Positions 25,463-34,722 of a stretch of DNA of 64,000 bases are shown one piece after another. Source of the stretch: Christensenella timonensis. GTDB lineage: Bacteria; Bacillota; Clostridia; Christensenellales; Christensenellaceae. The notes under the pieces were generated by a model. The model was not told the DNA's origin. It saw only the letters and a program-made list of their open reading frames with translations, and made no database searches. The DNA lies in NCBI RefSeq assembly GCF_900087015.1, contig NZ_FLKP01000001.1, forward strand, positions 186,001 to 250,000. Reading direction: 5' to 3'. The position numbers were made by a program, and so were the translations under genes. Within the stretch, counting starts at the first letter, position 1. Every line of letters begins with the position of its first letter.

Positions 25463-26539
25463 TTATTTGCTTTCAAATTTCGTGTAAACATCCTTTAAGC
25501 CCGCACTGGAAAAAGAACGGATGGGCAGGCTTACCGGTTGTTTTGTCTGTTCCGATACATAAGAGCCGTCAATGAGGCTCATATTGGTAAATTCATTGCC
25601 CAGGTCGTTGACGATCGGTTTTCCTGAACATATCTCATCAACAAATATCCCGATCTCCGTCCGGAACGAGTCCATATGCCCGGGATAGATCCTGTCGATG
25701 GCTTCCGGCAGCACTACCTCTATTTTCTGCGCCGGCCCGTCCTCCACATACAGCGTGACATGGCGCACGTCCGTATCATAAGAGCTCAGTTCAAAATCAA
25801 TCTGCCCGCGCGTGCCATAGACGCTCCCGCGGTATGTGTTCGCCGTATGGTCGAAATAGTGGCTGACAAGGTTTACCACCGCCCCGCTCTCATAGGTGAT
25901 CAGGTCAAGCGTCACATCCTCTACCTCGCGTCCCGGCATTACGACCATATTGCGTCCATACACCGTCTGCGGCTGTCCCAGCCAGATGGTCGCCACATCG
26001 AGAAGGTGCTGCCCCAATTCGCGCAATATCCCGCCGCCCGACTGGTACAGGTGCTTCCATTTGATTTCCGTACGGTACATGGAATAATGGAAGTCGATAT
26101 AAAACAACGTCCCGATCTGCGGCAGCAGCTCCGTTACCTTGCGGATCACCGGATGGTACTTCAGTTCGGAAGCCACGCAGAATTTTTTATCGTATCCTTC
26201 GAGCAGTTTGGCAAGGGTATTCAGCTCGTCCATATCCATACAGACCGGCTTTTCACAGATCACATGCTTGTGGTTTTTGACCGCGCATTCCATCTGTGCC
26301 ATCCGCTCGTTGGTGGGGCTGCAAATGCCGATGATATCCAACCCGCCGTTCTCGATCATCTCGCGCCAATCTTCATAGAACACCGCGCCCGGATGCTCCG
26401 CCGCCGCTTCGCTTTTGCGCTTTGCGGAATGGTTGTATACCGCGCACACCTCGCAGTTTTCATTTTCAGAAAACCAGTCCGCATATACCTTTCCCATCTT
26501 GCCGTACCCGACCACGCCGACCTTCAGTTTTTCCGCCAT
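25463..26539 (-). CDS. Gfo/Idh/MocA family oxidoreductase
   Basis: A 358-residue NAD(P)-dependent sugar or polyol dehydrogenase. The Rossmann loop VGVVGYGKMGKVYA opens the protein, the catalytic lysine is in VICEKPVCM, and the C-terminal substrate domain carries GGGILRELGQHLLDVATIW, where the GxHxxD-type pattern reads GQHLLD. Members oxidise or reduce sugars, inositols and sugar acids. ATG at 26539 fits AAGGG upstream better than the GTG three bases earlier. It lies between the GRE3 activase and the aldolase and probably handles a product of GRE3. Confidence 0.87.
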   Translation of the reverse strand: MAEKLKVGVVGYGKMGKVYADWFSENENCEVCAVYNHSAKRKSEAAAEHPGAVFYEDWREMIENGGLDIIGICSPTNERMAQMECAVKNHKHVICEKPVCMDMDELNTLAKLLEGYDKKFCVASELKYHPVIRKVTELLPQIGTLFYIDFHYSMYRTEIKWKHLYQSGGGILRELGQHLLDVATIWLGQPQTVYGRNMVVMPGREVEDVTLDLITYESGAVVNLVSHYFDHTANTYRGSVYGTRGQIDFELSSYDTDVRHVTLYVEDGPAQKIEVVLPEAIDRIYPGHMDSFRTEIGIFVDEICSGKPIVNDLGNEFTNMSLIDGSYVSEQTKQPVSLPIRSFSSAGLKDVYTKFESK

Positions 26540-26552
26540 CACGTTTCCCTTT

Positions 26553-27470
26553 CTATTTCCCGCCGATCCCTACTATAAATCCTTCCTTTTCAAGCATAGC
26601 CTTGAGCTCTTCCATCCGCTGCGCGGAGGGCGGCTCTATATCCGGCAGTGCATATCCCATGCGCAGGCGTTCGTATTTCGATACTCCCAGCCTGTGGTAA
26701 GGCAACAGGTCGATCTTGCACCCCGAACTGCACTTCTTTAAAAATTCCGCCATCCTGCGGAAATTGTCGTCCCCGGCGTTGATGCCCGGGATCACCGGAA
26801 CCCTGACGACCACATTGGCGCCTGTTTCCAGCAACCGGACATAGTTTTCCAATATCAGCTTGTTGGAAACGCCCGTGACCCGTTTATGCACCTCGTCGTC
26901 CATACATTTAAAGTCATATAAAAAGATATCAATGTACTCTGCAACGGCCTTCAGCTTTTCCCAGTCAGTATATCCCGTGGTCTCGATACAGGTATGATAT
27001 CTTCTTTTCTTCGCCGCTTTGCAAAGTTCCAGTAAAAAAGGATATTGCGCAAAGGCTTCCCCTCCGGAGAAGGTAACGCCCCCTCCGGAGTTCTCATAAA
27101 AGCCCTCGTCCTTTTCGATTTCCTTCATCACGTCCTCAACGGACATGATTTTTCCTACCATTGTAAGCGCTTCTGCATTGCACCCCTGCGCGCATAAGCC
27201 GCAATAGGTGCATTTTTCACCGTCGATCGTAATGCCGCCCGGCCCCGCGCTGACCGCTCCATGCGGACATACCGCAACGCACCCCAGGCATCCCAGGCAC
27301 CGTGTTTTCCACCACATGATCTGCGGCCCGCTGATTTGCGATTCCGGGTTAGAGCACCACTCGCACCGGAGCGGGCATCCCTTCAGGAATACCAGTGTCC
27401 GTATGCCCGGCCCGTCGTTGATCGCAAAGCGCTCGATCTCAAAGACCGTCCCCGTTTTTTGTGTTTCCAT
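26553..27470 (-). CDS. Glycyl radical enzyme activating enzyme (AE3), partner of GRE3
   Basis: A 305-residue radical SAM activase with Cys32-x3-Cys36-x2-Cys39, followed by ferredoxin motifs CLGCLGCVAVC and CTYCGLCAQGC and the SAM-binding GGGVTFSGGEAF. ATG at 27470 is chosen because the family N-terminus (GTVFEIERFAINDGPG) follows at once; a TTG seven codons upstream is possible. It starts 23 bases after GRE3, its evident target. Confidence 0.92.
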   Translation of the reverse strand: METQKTGTVFEIERFAINDGPGIRTLVFLKGCPLRCEWCSNPESQISGPQIMWWKTRCLGCLGCVAVCPHGAVSAGPGGITIDGEKCTYCGLCAQGCNAEALTMVGKIMSVEDVMKEIEKDEGFYENSGGGVTFSGGEAFAQYPFLLELCKAAKKRRYHTCIETTGYTDWEKLKAVAEYIDIFLYDFKCMDDEVHKRVTGVSNKLILENYVRLLETGANVVVRVPVIPGINAGDDNFRRMAEFLKKCSSGCKIDLLPYHRLGVSKYERLRMGYALPDIEPPSAQRMEELKAMLEKEGFIVGIGGK

Positions 27471-27493
27471 CCCCAAACCTACATTCCCCAATC

Positions 27494-29878
27494 CTACAGA
27501 TTGTGTTCCGTCCTTTCAATGATGTCGTCCTGCGTCTTTGGCTCTAAGTCATTGAACAGTGCGCTGTACCCAGCCACACGCACGACCAGGCTCTTGTATT
27601 CCTCCGGATTTTTCTGTGCGTCCTTGAGCGTGTCCGAAGAAACGATGTTAAACTGTACATGCCAGCCTTTCAGGTCAAAGAACGTTTTCAAAAGCCCCAT
27701 CATTTTTGAAATGCCTTCTTCGCTCGCAAGCGCGTCCGGCGCGAATTTCAGGTTCAGCAGGTTTCCTCCGGTGATCAGGAAGTTGGGCATTTTCGCGACC
27801 GATTTCAAAACCGCCGTCGGCCCAATCTTATCCGTCCCGTGATAGGGGGAGCAGCCTTCCGTAAGGGGCTCTCCGGCAAACCTTCCTTCCGCGCTTGCCA
27901 TCACGTTGACGCCGCTCGGTACGTTGCCCGAGATCGTCGCCGTACACGGATAGCTGATGCAGCCAATCGGGCCGCGCCCGTAGCGCGTGGTCTTGTATTT
28001 GGCCTGTTCGTCGATGAATATCTGGTAAAGCTCGTTTGCCAGCTCGTCCACATCGTCCGCATCATTGCCGAATTTATCCGCCTTGTTGAGCAGCATCTGG
28101 CGGATGTTCTCGCCCTGCGCGCCCGCAAAGTTGCTCTTCAATACTTTTTGCAGCTCTTCCCCGCTGATCTTCTTTTCTTCAAAGACCAGCTTGTCGATCG
28201 CTTCTAAGCTGTTTGCCGCATTCACGATGCCCGTTTCCGGCCCCGTGACCATATCGTAGATACTGCCGCCCTCTTTCGCCGTTTTCCCACGGCCGATACA
28301 ATCCTGTACCAGTCCCGAGCAAAACGCCTCCGGCACAAGCTCTTCCACCGCATAATCGATGACATGCTCGCCCGTCACGCGCAGCTTCACGAAATATTCC
28401 ATCTGCCGCCTGAACTCCGCCAATATCTCGTCCGTACTGCCGTACGTCGTAAGGTCTTTTGACGCCGCCAGCGGTACGATGCCCGTCACTTCGTCCTTCC
28501 CTTTATTGAGCGCAAGCTCCAGGATCTTCGAGAAATTCGTAAAGCTCATACCCGCCGAGCGGTAACCGAATTTCCCCGGGATGATCGGCTCGATGCAGCC
28601 TACGATCGCGTAATTATTCGCATCGCTGCGCGTAACGCCGCGGCTCATAAGCGATTCGATCATCAGTTCGTCCGAATGCATCGCCGGCATACCGAAACCC
28701 AGCTTGATGATCTCGATACATTTTTTAAGGTACGCATCCGGATTCAGCTTGTTGTACCGTGCCGATACGTTCGGCTGCGGAAGCTGCGTCTTGCCTACGC
28801 TGTCTAAACAGAGCATGGTAAGTTCGTTGACCGCATTTTTCCCGTCCGGCGTAATCCCGCCGAGCGTCAGGTTCTGGTATGTCGGGCCGCCGCCGGAAAA
28901 ACGCGTGTGCGACCACGGCCTGATCTTGATGACGCCAAACGCCTTGATCCACAGGCACGACAGGAGCTCTACCACTTCCTCCGGCGTGATCTTCCCCTGC
29001 GCGATATCTTCCTTAAAATAGGGGAACAGGTACTGGTCCAGACGCCCAAACGACATCGAATGCCCGTTCGATTCGATCTGTGAGATCAGGTGTACGAACC
29101 ACACCGACTGCAGTCCCTCGTAAAAAGTCCGGGCCGGATGCTCGGGTACCCATGCGCAAACCTCAGATATCTTCAAAAGCTCCTGTTTGCGTTTTTCGTC
29201 CGTCTCTTTTTCCGCCAGTTCTTTTGCAAGCGCGGAATAGCGCCGCGCAAAGTCGATCACGCCCTCGTAAGCAACGATGACCGATTCATAGAAAATACGT
29301 TTATGATGGCTTTGCGGATCGGCCAGGTCAAGCGCGTCCAGTTTTTCCTTTGCCTGCGCGATAATGCCTGCCGCGCCACATTCCAGTATTTTTTCAAAGT
29401 CGAGCATGATATGTCCGTCGCCCGAAGTCATGTTGCCGTTGGCGGAAAGCACGCTTGCTTTATATGCGTCCTTCACATCCTGGGGCAGCGTTGCCTGGCA
29501 CCTGTCTTCCAGGGTCTTGCCCTTCCACCATTCCGCGATCTCCAGCAGTTCTGTTTTCGCCTCCGGCGCAACCTTGAACCGGTCGCCCGGGCGTTTTTCC
29601 AGCTCGTCGATCTCCTCGAAGATCCAGTTGACGCAATACTCCGGGAAGATAGCCGCCGCCCGCAGCTTACCTGCCTGGTTTCCCGCCAGAAGCTGCCCAT
29701 CCTCAATAAACAGCGTCATCTTGTTTAATACGTTTTTGAGCGCCTTGGCCCGCCGCAGGATCATCGGATCCGCTTCATTCTCACGGTACGCCTCGGTCAG
29801 GTACCGCGCACGCTGTACGCAGACCTCCTGCTCCACACCGACAGATTCCTGTTTTAATTTTTCAATACGCATTTCCAT
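27494..29878 (-). CDS. Glycyl radical enzyme GRE3 (eliminase-type, substrate unknown)
   Basis: A 794-residue PFL-like enzyme with thiyl Cys428 and Glu430 in AIVGCIEPIIPGK and glycyl radical Gly770 in RVAGYSA. It has the dehydratase His-Ser pair (SNGHSMSFGRLD) and GDGH near residue 155. The Asp of glycerol dehydratase is replaced in the loop YRSAGMSF. GRE3 and GRE2 are the most alike of the four here. ATG at 29878 is fixed by GGAGG six bases upstream; ten earlier in-frame codons are rejected. It lies between a PfkB kinase and its activase. Confidence 0.9.
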   Translation of the reverse strand: MEMRIEKLKQESVGVEQEVCVQRARYLTEAYRENEADPMILRRAKALKNVLNKMTLFIEDGQLLAGNQAGKLRAAAIFPEYCVNWIFEEIDELEKRPGDRFKVAPEAKTELLEIAEWWKGKTLEDRCQATLPQDVKDAYKASVLSANGNMTSGDGHIMLDFEKILECGAAGIIAQAKEKLDALDLADPQSHHKRIFYESVIVAYEGVIDFARRYSALAKELAEKETDEKRKQELLKISEVCAWVPEHPARTFYEGLQSVWFVHLISQIESNGHSMSFGRLDQYLFPYFKEDIAQGKITPEEVVELLSCLWIKAFGVIKIRPWSHTRFSGGGPTYQNLTLGGITPDGKNAVNELTMLCLDSVGKTQLPQPNVSARYNKLNPDAYLKKCIEIIKLGFGMPAMHSDELMIESLMSRGVTRSDANNYAIVGCIEPIIPGKFGYRSAGMSFTNFSKILELALNKGKDEVTGIVPLAASKDLTTYGSTDEILAEFRRQMEYFVKLRVTGEHVIDYAVEELVPEAFCSGLVQDCIGRGKTAKEGGSIYDMVTGPETGIVNAANSLEAIDKLVFEEKKISGEELQKVLKSNFAGAQGENIRQMLLNKADKFGNDADDVDELANELYQIFIDEQAKYKTTRYGRGPIGCISYPCTATISGNVPSGVNVMASAEGRFAGEPLTEGCSPYHGTDKIGPTAVLKSVAKMPNFLITGGNLLNLKFAPDALASEEGISKMMGLLKTFFDLKGWHVQFNIVSSDTLKDAQKNPEEYKSLVVRVAGYSALFNDLEPKTQDDIIERTEHNL

Positions 29879-29928
29879 TTCTATCCTCCGGTAATTCGAT
29901 TTCCCCACCGATTACCACATGTTCCTGA

Positions 29929-30849
29929 TTAAAGTGCCGGAAGCTTCATGACCTGTTCGGTCTCCGCAAGCGTGGGCATTGATTTCATCGTTCCCAGCCT
30001 TTGCACGGAAAGCGAGGCCACAGCATTCCCAAAATGTGCCGCCGTAAAGAGGTCGTGGCCTTTCCAGTACGCGTATGCAAAGCCGCCGTTGAAAGAATCG
30101 CCTGCGCCGCTGGTATCGAGCGCGTCGACCTTATAGCTTTCGACCATCATGCGCTTTTTGCCGTCCGATACGAACGCGCCCCGGCTGCCCATCGTGATGA
30201 TCACGTTTTTCACGCCCTTGTTGTGGAAGAAGCTGCACGCTTCCGACGCGCTCTGCTCGTCGTCGATCGCAAAGCCGCAGAAGTCCGCCGCTTCGATCTC
30301 ATTGGGTGTGATGATATCGATATACGGATAGAAGCTGTCGTCGATCGGACTATACGGCGCCGGGTTCACCAGCGTCACAATGCCCTGCTTCTTTGCCGTT
30401 TTGATCGCGTGCTCGCATGTCTCCATGGGGATCATGAACTCCACCATACAGATTTTAGCCTTATCGAGGCATGCCTTGTTCTTATCCACATAGTCCGGCG
30501 TGATCTCCCCGTTCGCACCCATGATGATGATGATGGAATTTTGTCCCGTTTCATTTACCAGTACATAGCCGGAGCCGCTGTAAACGTCGGGAACCGTTTC
30601 CACGAGTTCCGTGTTGACGTTCGCCCATTTTAAATCGTCCATGACGATATCGTTATAATGGTCAAGGCCGCCGATCTTGCTCAAAAAGACCGTTTCCGCT
30701 CCCAGGCGGGCCGCCGCCGCGATCTGGTTCGCGCCTTTTCCCCCGCCCATGATGGTCACGCCTTTTCCATAGATCGTTTCCCCCGGCACGGGAAGCCTCC
30801 TGTTGTGGATGATATAATCTACATTGATGCTTCCAATCTCTACAATCAT
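29929..30849 (-). CDS. PfkB-family carbohydrate kinase (ribokinase-like)
   Basis: A 306-residue sugar kinase: EIGSINVDYIIHNRRLPVPG, the intact GGGKGANQ sugar/phosphate loop, ITPNEIEAADFCG and DTSGAGDSFNGGFAY with the catalytic Asp about residue 250. It is a close paralogue of the kinase at 4952-5863. Its ATG overlaps the DUF362 stop as ATGA, a sign of coupled translation, so the two proteins are made together. Phosphorylation of a deoxysugar, pentose or similar product of GRE3/GRE4 is inferred. Confidence 0.87.
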   Translation of the reverse strand: MIVEIGSINVDYIIHNRRLPVPGETIYGKGVTIMGGGKGANQIAAAARLGAETVFLSKIGGLDHYNDIVMDDLKWANVNTELVETVPDVYSGSGYVLVNETGQNSIIIIMGANGEITPDYVDKNKACLDKAKICMVEFMIPMETCEHAIKTAKKQGIVTLVNPAPYSPIDDSFYPYIDIITPNEIEAADFCGFAIDDEQSASEACSFFHNKGVKNVIITMGSRGAFVSDGKKRMMVESYKVDALDTSGAGDSFNGGFAYAYWKGHDLFTAAHFGNAVASLSVQRLGTMKSMPTLAETEQVMKLPAL

Positions 30850-32069
30850 TTTTTCTTCTCCTGCTCTGCTCTTAATTTATCCAGCTCGCGGTGTACGGAT
30901 GCGATCGGCGGGCAACCATCCACGCAGATCGCGCGGTCGCCCAGCGCATAACGCAGGTTTGCCGCCGTGCTGATCGCACAATCCCCAATAAACAACGCTT
31001 TGCCTTTGATCTGTTCCACCGGTATCTGTTTGGGATTAATCCCAACAAATACGTTCGTTACGCCCGCATTGTCCGGGAAGTTTTCCGCCAGCAGGTCGTC
31101 CAGCATGATCTTTGTGCGTCCATAGCAATGCACGCACGGCCCTCCCTTGATGATCTTGAAATCCGGATAGATTCCGTCGATGGAAACGTCCGGGCGGTCA
31201 AATTTTACCTTGACGTCATCTAATTTTTCGCCAACGATATCAATATTATCCATAAATCCGTTGCCGAGACCCTGCATTCGTGCGATACGGATGGATTCCA
31301 CTTCGTCAGCACCGATCTCCATCAGCTCGCTCGCCACTGCGTCAAGCGACACCATGTCGGCCGAAGCCAGGATCACGTCCATCTGTACGTTTGTCCCGCA
31401 GCGCGGCCCCAATCCCTGCATCCCCACAAGGCCGTCAAGAATCGTCAAATCCGTTTTCACCACCTTGTGCAGGTCAATGATCTTCTGCATGATCTCGTCT
31501 TTATGCCACTGTACCTTGTAATGGTCGGGCAGAATACCGTGGTAATTTTTGAGCCCAAGCGTAACAAGCGTTTCAAAATGTGTTTTTAAGGCAGGGATGT
31601 TGATGACGACATCCGTGTCCAGCATCTTTTTGGCAATAGGCGCTTCCTGCAAAATCACGCCGTCCGGGATCTGCGTCATCACGAATTCATCTTCGTCGAA
31701 ATCCACGATCTGTGCGCCCGTTTCCTCCGCGACCTTTGCCATACCCGTTCTTTCAATGACGTCTTGGTTTGTCCATCGTCCCACGCCCAGTATGCTTTTG
31801 CACGAATATGCCGCGCTGTCCCCAATGTACACTTTGGAGGCTCCCGCCTCAAAGCACAGCTGCGCCACGGCTTTTACGACCCTCGGATCCGTCGTTGCCG
31901 GCGGCGGATAAGGATATGCCAGGTTCGGCTTTAAGGTCACCCGATCCCCTTCTTTTACATAACTCTGCATCCCCCCGACCAGGTCAACAGCGGTTTTGAC
32001 CGCTTCATAGATCTGTTCGTCCCGGACCTTTGCAATCGATACAGTAGTCCTTTCATACTCGTGCTTCAT
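30846..32069 (-). CDS. DUF362 domain protein
   Basis: A 407-residue soluble protein. The DUF362 signatures are VTLKPNLAY near residue 45, DTDVVINIPALKTH and GLKNYHGILP (residues 151-181). The C-terminal part has a CVHC pair, a GDCA and a GCPP cysteine that could bind a metal or Fe-S cluster. His164, Lys174 and His189 show spacing close to the cofactor-binding His174-Lys184-His200 of the nickel-pincer racemase LarA, although the LarA base His108 has no equivalent. Function is unknown. GAGGAAGG supports ATG at 32069. It lies between GRE4 and a coupled kinase. Confidence 0.8.
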   Translation of the reverse strand: MKHEYERTTVSIAKVRDEQIYEAVKTAVDLVGGMQSYVKEGDRVTLKPNLAYPYPPPATTDPRVVKAVAQLCFEAGASKVYIGDSAAYSCKSILGVGRWTNQDVIERTGMAKVAEETGAQIVDFDEDEFVMTQIPDGVILQEAPIAKKMLDTDVVINIPALKTHFETLVTLGLKNYHGILPDHYKVQWHKDEIMQKIIDLHKVVKTDLTILDGLVGMQGLGPRCGTNVQMDVILASADMVSLDAVASELMEIGADEVESIRIARMQGLGNGFMDNIDIVGEKLDDVKVKFDRPDVSIDGIYPDFKIIKGGPCVHCYGRTKIMLDDLLAENFPDNAGVTNVFVGINPKQIPVEQIKGKALFIGDCAISTAANLRYALGDRAICVDGCPPIASVHRELDKLRAEQEKKK

Positions 32070-32156
32070 CAATACCTTCCTCGCTTTCTTGCCCGCCTGG
32101 GTCTTCCGGGCCGGATCCCGGCCCGGAAAGTCCATTGCTGCTATATCATATATTTT

Positions 32157-34592
32157 TTATACTTCGTCATACACCGTGCGCTCAATGAGGTCGTCCTGTA
32201 CTTCCTTGCTCAGCTCGGTGAAGTATGCGCTGTAGCCTGCCACGCGGATCAACAGGTTTTTATATTTTTCCGGCGTTTTCTGCGCCTTTTTCAAAAGATC
32301 ACTGCTTACCACATTGAACTGGATATGGTAACCGCCCGCCAGGCAGTACGCACGCAGGAAGTTCGCAAATTTTGCAATATCCCTGTCTTCCTTAAGCACG
32401 GAAGGCGAGAACCTCATGTTGAGGAGCGTGCCGTTGCACGCGCTCACGCTGTCGACCTTGGCTGCCGATTTGATCAGCGATGTCGGCCCGTTGACGTCCG
32501 AACCGTTCGTCGCAGATATCCCGCCGTTCGCAAGCGGTTCTCCCAACTTCCTTCCGGACGGCAACGCGCCTGTCGCGAGACCATGTGGTACATTGGAGGA
32601 CACAGTAAATTCACCCGGCCAATATTTTTCGCCGTGCGGCCCTTCGTGCTTTTCAACTTCTTTGCACCATATCCGGCCGGCTTTCTTCACGTAATTGTCT
32701 ACAAAATCAATATCGTTCCCATATTTGGGCACACTGTACAAAAGCTGGTGACGCAAATCGTCGTAGCCTTCAAAGTCCTTGCGCAGCGCATCGATCAGCT
32801 GCGGCATCGTACAATACTTATCCCGGAACACCGCCTGGTCGATCGCCGCCAGCGAGTCGCCCGTATCCGGGACAGCTACGCCGTTCACGCCGATCGCTTT
32901 ATACTTGCAGCCGCCGCGCGCCATATCCAGCCCGCTTTCCATGCAGCCGTCAAGCAGCGACGATGTGAAGGTATTGGGCGCCAGTTTTCCATGATATTTG
33001 ATGTATGTACTGATTGCCTTCGTCGCCTGATCCACAAAATATGCAAGCTGCTGCCGGAACGCCTCCAAAACCTGATCCATGCTCTCAAACGTTTCCGGAT
33101 CCTGTGTTTTGGGGCCGATCTGTTCTCCCGTCACCAGGCAAACGCCGCCGTTTAAGGCAAGCTCTAAACACTTCGCAACATTAAACTGTACCGCGTTCGT
33201 CCACCCGCAGCAGTTACCTGAGGTGGAAGGCTCCACGCAGCCCACGATGCAGAAATCACGCGCCTCTTCCAAGGTCGCGCCACGCTTTAACATGGCCGGG
33301 ATGGCCACTTCGTCCATGAACATCTTCGGCTTGCCGTGTCCTAATTTGCTGACCTCCGCAAGCTTCTTCAAATATTCAAAGGGTGCGTTCTTATGGATAC
33401 GCGCTGCAAATTCCGGCTGGAAAAGCGGAACCTGCGCCTCGGCCTCCAGGAACATATAGGTAAGCTCGTTTGTCGCATCAATGCCATCCTCGTCCACACC
33501 GCCGACCATAATCGTCTGTGTCAGAGAGAAACCGGCATAATAGCGTGCCGTCGTATAATCCCAAAGCACGCTCATGTGCGAGAATTTAATAAACAGCAGC
33601 TCGATCAGCTCCTGCACATCTTCGTCTGTCATGCGGCCCGCTTCTTTGTCCGCCTTATAATAAGGATAAAAATACTGATCTACACGCCCCGGGGATACCG
33701 CCGTGTCATCCTGCTCGATCCCAAAGAGTACGATCTGTGCGAACCAGAAGGACTGCATCGCTTCACGCAGCGTTTCCGCCGGATATTCCGGTACACGGTT
33801 ACAAATCCGCGCGATCTCCAAAAGTTCTTCCTTGCGCGCAGCATCGTTTGTCTGTTCCGCCTGCTCCCGCGCAAGCTTCACATACCGGTGTGCAAAGTCG
33901 ATCACCGCTTCATAAATGATCACGACCGCTTCATAAAAGCTTTTCTTTTCCTGTTCCTCCGGTTTGAGCGCCGCCATGCGCTCCTTTGCTTCGTCAATGA
34001 TCGAACGCGCACCGCGCGCAATAAATTTTTTATAGTCAACGTTCAAATGCCCCGCACCGTGGCGAAGATGGATCTCCGTTCCCGGGGGGATGGTATGTAC
34101 CTTGGCTTCCGAGGGGATCGCCGCGTTGATACATTCTTCCGGCAGCTCCCGCATCACGTGATATTCGATGGTTTTATCCGCCCAATAAGGGAAGATATCC
34201 TCCATCAATTCTTTCCTGACCGCATCAGACATCTCGTGCCTGTCATACGGCCGGTCAACCGGATTTTTTTCCGGGTCTTGAAACTCTTTATTTAAAATAG
34301 TGGTCGAATATTCCGGATCCACGACCGATGCCCTCGGTTTCGTGGCCACATTACCAACTATCAGCTCTCCGTCTAAAATATAGATAGACATTTTGGAAAG
34401 GACGTTCGCAATCGCCTTTGCGCGGCGTATCTCCACCGGCTGGCCTTCCGTTTCTTTCCAGCTTTCTGTAAAATAGCGTGCACGTTCTACGCAAACGGAC
34501 GCGGTCGCGTCGATTGCATTCTGATATAATTTCTCCACCCTGGGAGTAATATTCTTCTTAAAATTTAACTGATAACTTCCTACGTCCGCCAT
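32157..34592 (-). CDS. Glycyl radical enzyme GRE4 (eliminase-type, substrate unknown)
   Basis: An 811-residue PFL-like enzyme with thiyl Cys452 and Glu454 in CIVGCVEPSTSGN and glycyl radical Gly786 in RVAGYSA. The catalytic loop continues GWTNAVQF, where dehydratases have Gly-Trp-x-Asp, so the Asp is an Asn. The loop before GRVD reads EQDDTAVSPGR and lacks the His-Ser pair. It carries extra sequence around residues 95-175 (rich in His, Asp and Pro) absent from the other three. GGAG precedes ATG 34592. It follows directly behind a sugar-binding protein gene, while its activase (39525-40442) is separated by the ABC transporter. Confidence 0.9.
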   Translation of the reverse strand: MADVGSYQLNFKKNITPRVEKLYQNAIDATASVCVERARYFTESWKETEGQPVEIRRAKAIANVLSKMSIYILDGELIVGNVATKPRASVVDPEYSTTILNKEFQDPEKNPVDRPYDRHEMSDAVRKELMEDIFPYWADKTIEYHVMRELPEECINAAIPSEAKVHTIPPGTEIHLRHGAGHLNVDYKKFIARGARSIIDEAKERMAALKPEEQEKKSFYEAVVIIYEAVIDFAHRYVKLAREQAEQTNDAARKEELLEIARICNRVPEYPAETLREAMQSFWFAQIVLFGIEQDDTAVSPGRVDQYFYPYYKADKEAGRMTDEDVQELIELLFIKFSHMSVLWDYTTARYYAGFSLTQTIMVGGVDEDGIDATNELTYMFLEAEAQVPLFQPEFAARIHKNAPFEYLKKLAEVSKLGHGKPKMFMDEVAIPAMLKRGATLEEARDFCIVGCVEPSTSGNCCGWTNAVQFNVAKCLELALNGGVCLVTGEQIGPKTQDPETFESMDQVLEAFRQQLAYFVDQATKAISTYIKYHGKLAPNTFTSSLLDGCMESGLDMARGGCKYKAIGVNGVAVPDTGDSLAAIDQAVFRDKYCTMPQLIDALRKDFEGYDDLRHQLLYSVPKYGNDIDFVDNYVKKAGRIWCKEVEKHEGPHGEKYWPGEFTVSSNVPHGLATGALPSGRKLGEPLANGGISATNGSDVNGPTSLIKSAAKVDSVSACNGTLLNMRFSPSVLKEDRDIAKFANFLRAYCLAGGYHIQFNVVSSDLLKKAQKTPEKYKNLLIRVAGYSAYFTELSKEVQDDLIERTVYDEV

Positions 34593-34640
34593 GATAAAGT
34601 CTCCTTTTTTGTAGAAATCCCATCCTACACAGAGAGTTTT

Positions 34641-34689
34641 AGGGGATTGCTGCGGCTGCAGCACATAAGCACTGCAGCCGCTCACCCCT
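34641..34689 (-). other. Strong hairpin between binding-protein gene and GRE4
   Basis: A perfect 10-bp stem GCGGCTGCAG/CTGCAGCCGC (34652-34661 with 34672-34681), with an outer AGGGG/CCCCT pairing. There is no T-run on the minus strand, so it is more likely an mRNA processing or stabilising element behind the highly expressed binding-protein gene than a full terminator. Confidence 0.6.
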
Positions 34690-34722
34690 TAGGTCAGGTT
34701 CGTTAGTCCCTGTTGTTGGTTC

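Noticed and set aside
13865-34592. Calling the GREs pyruvate formate-lyase, glycerol dehydratase or choline lyase
   Set aside because: PFL uses two adjacent cysteines and a different loop. The residues that define glycerol dehydratase, CutC or HypD are not all present in any of the four, so only the family level is supported.
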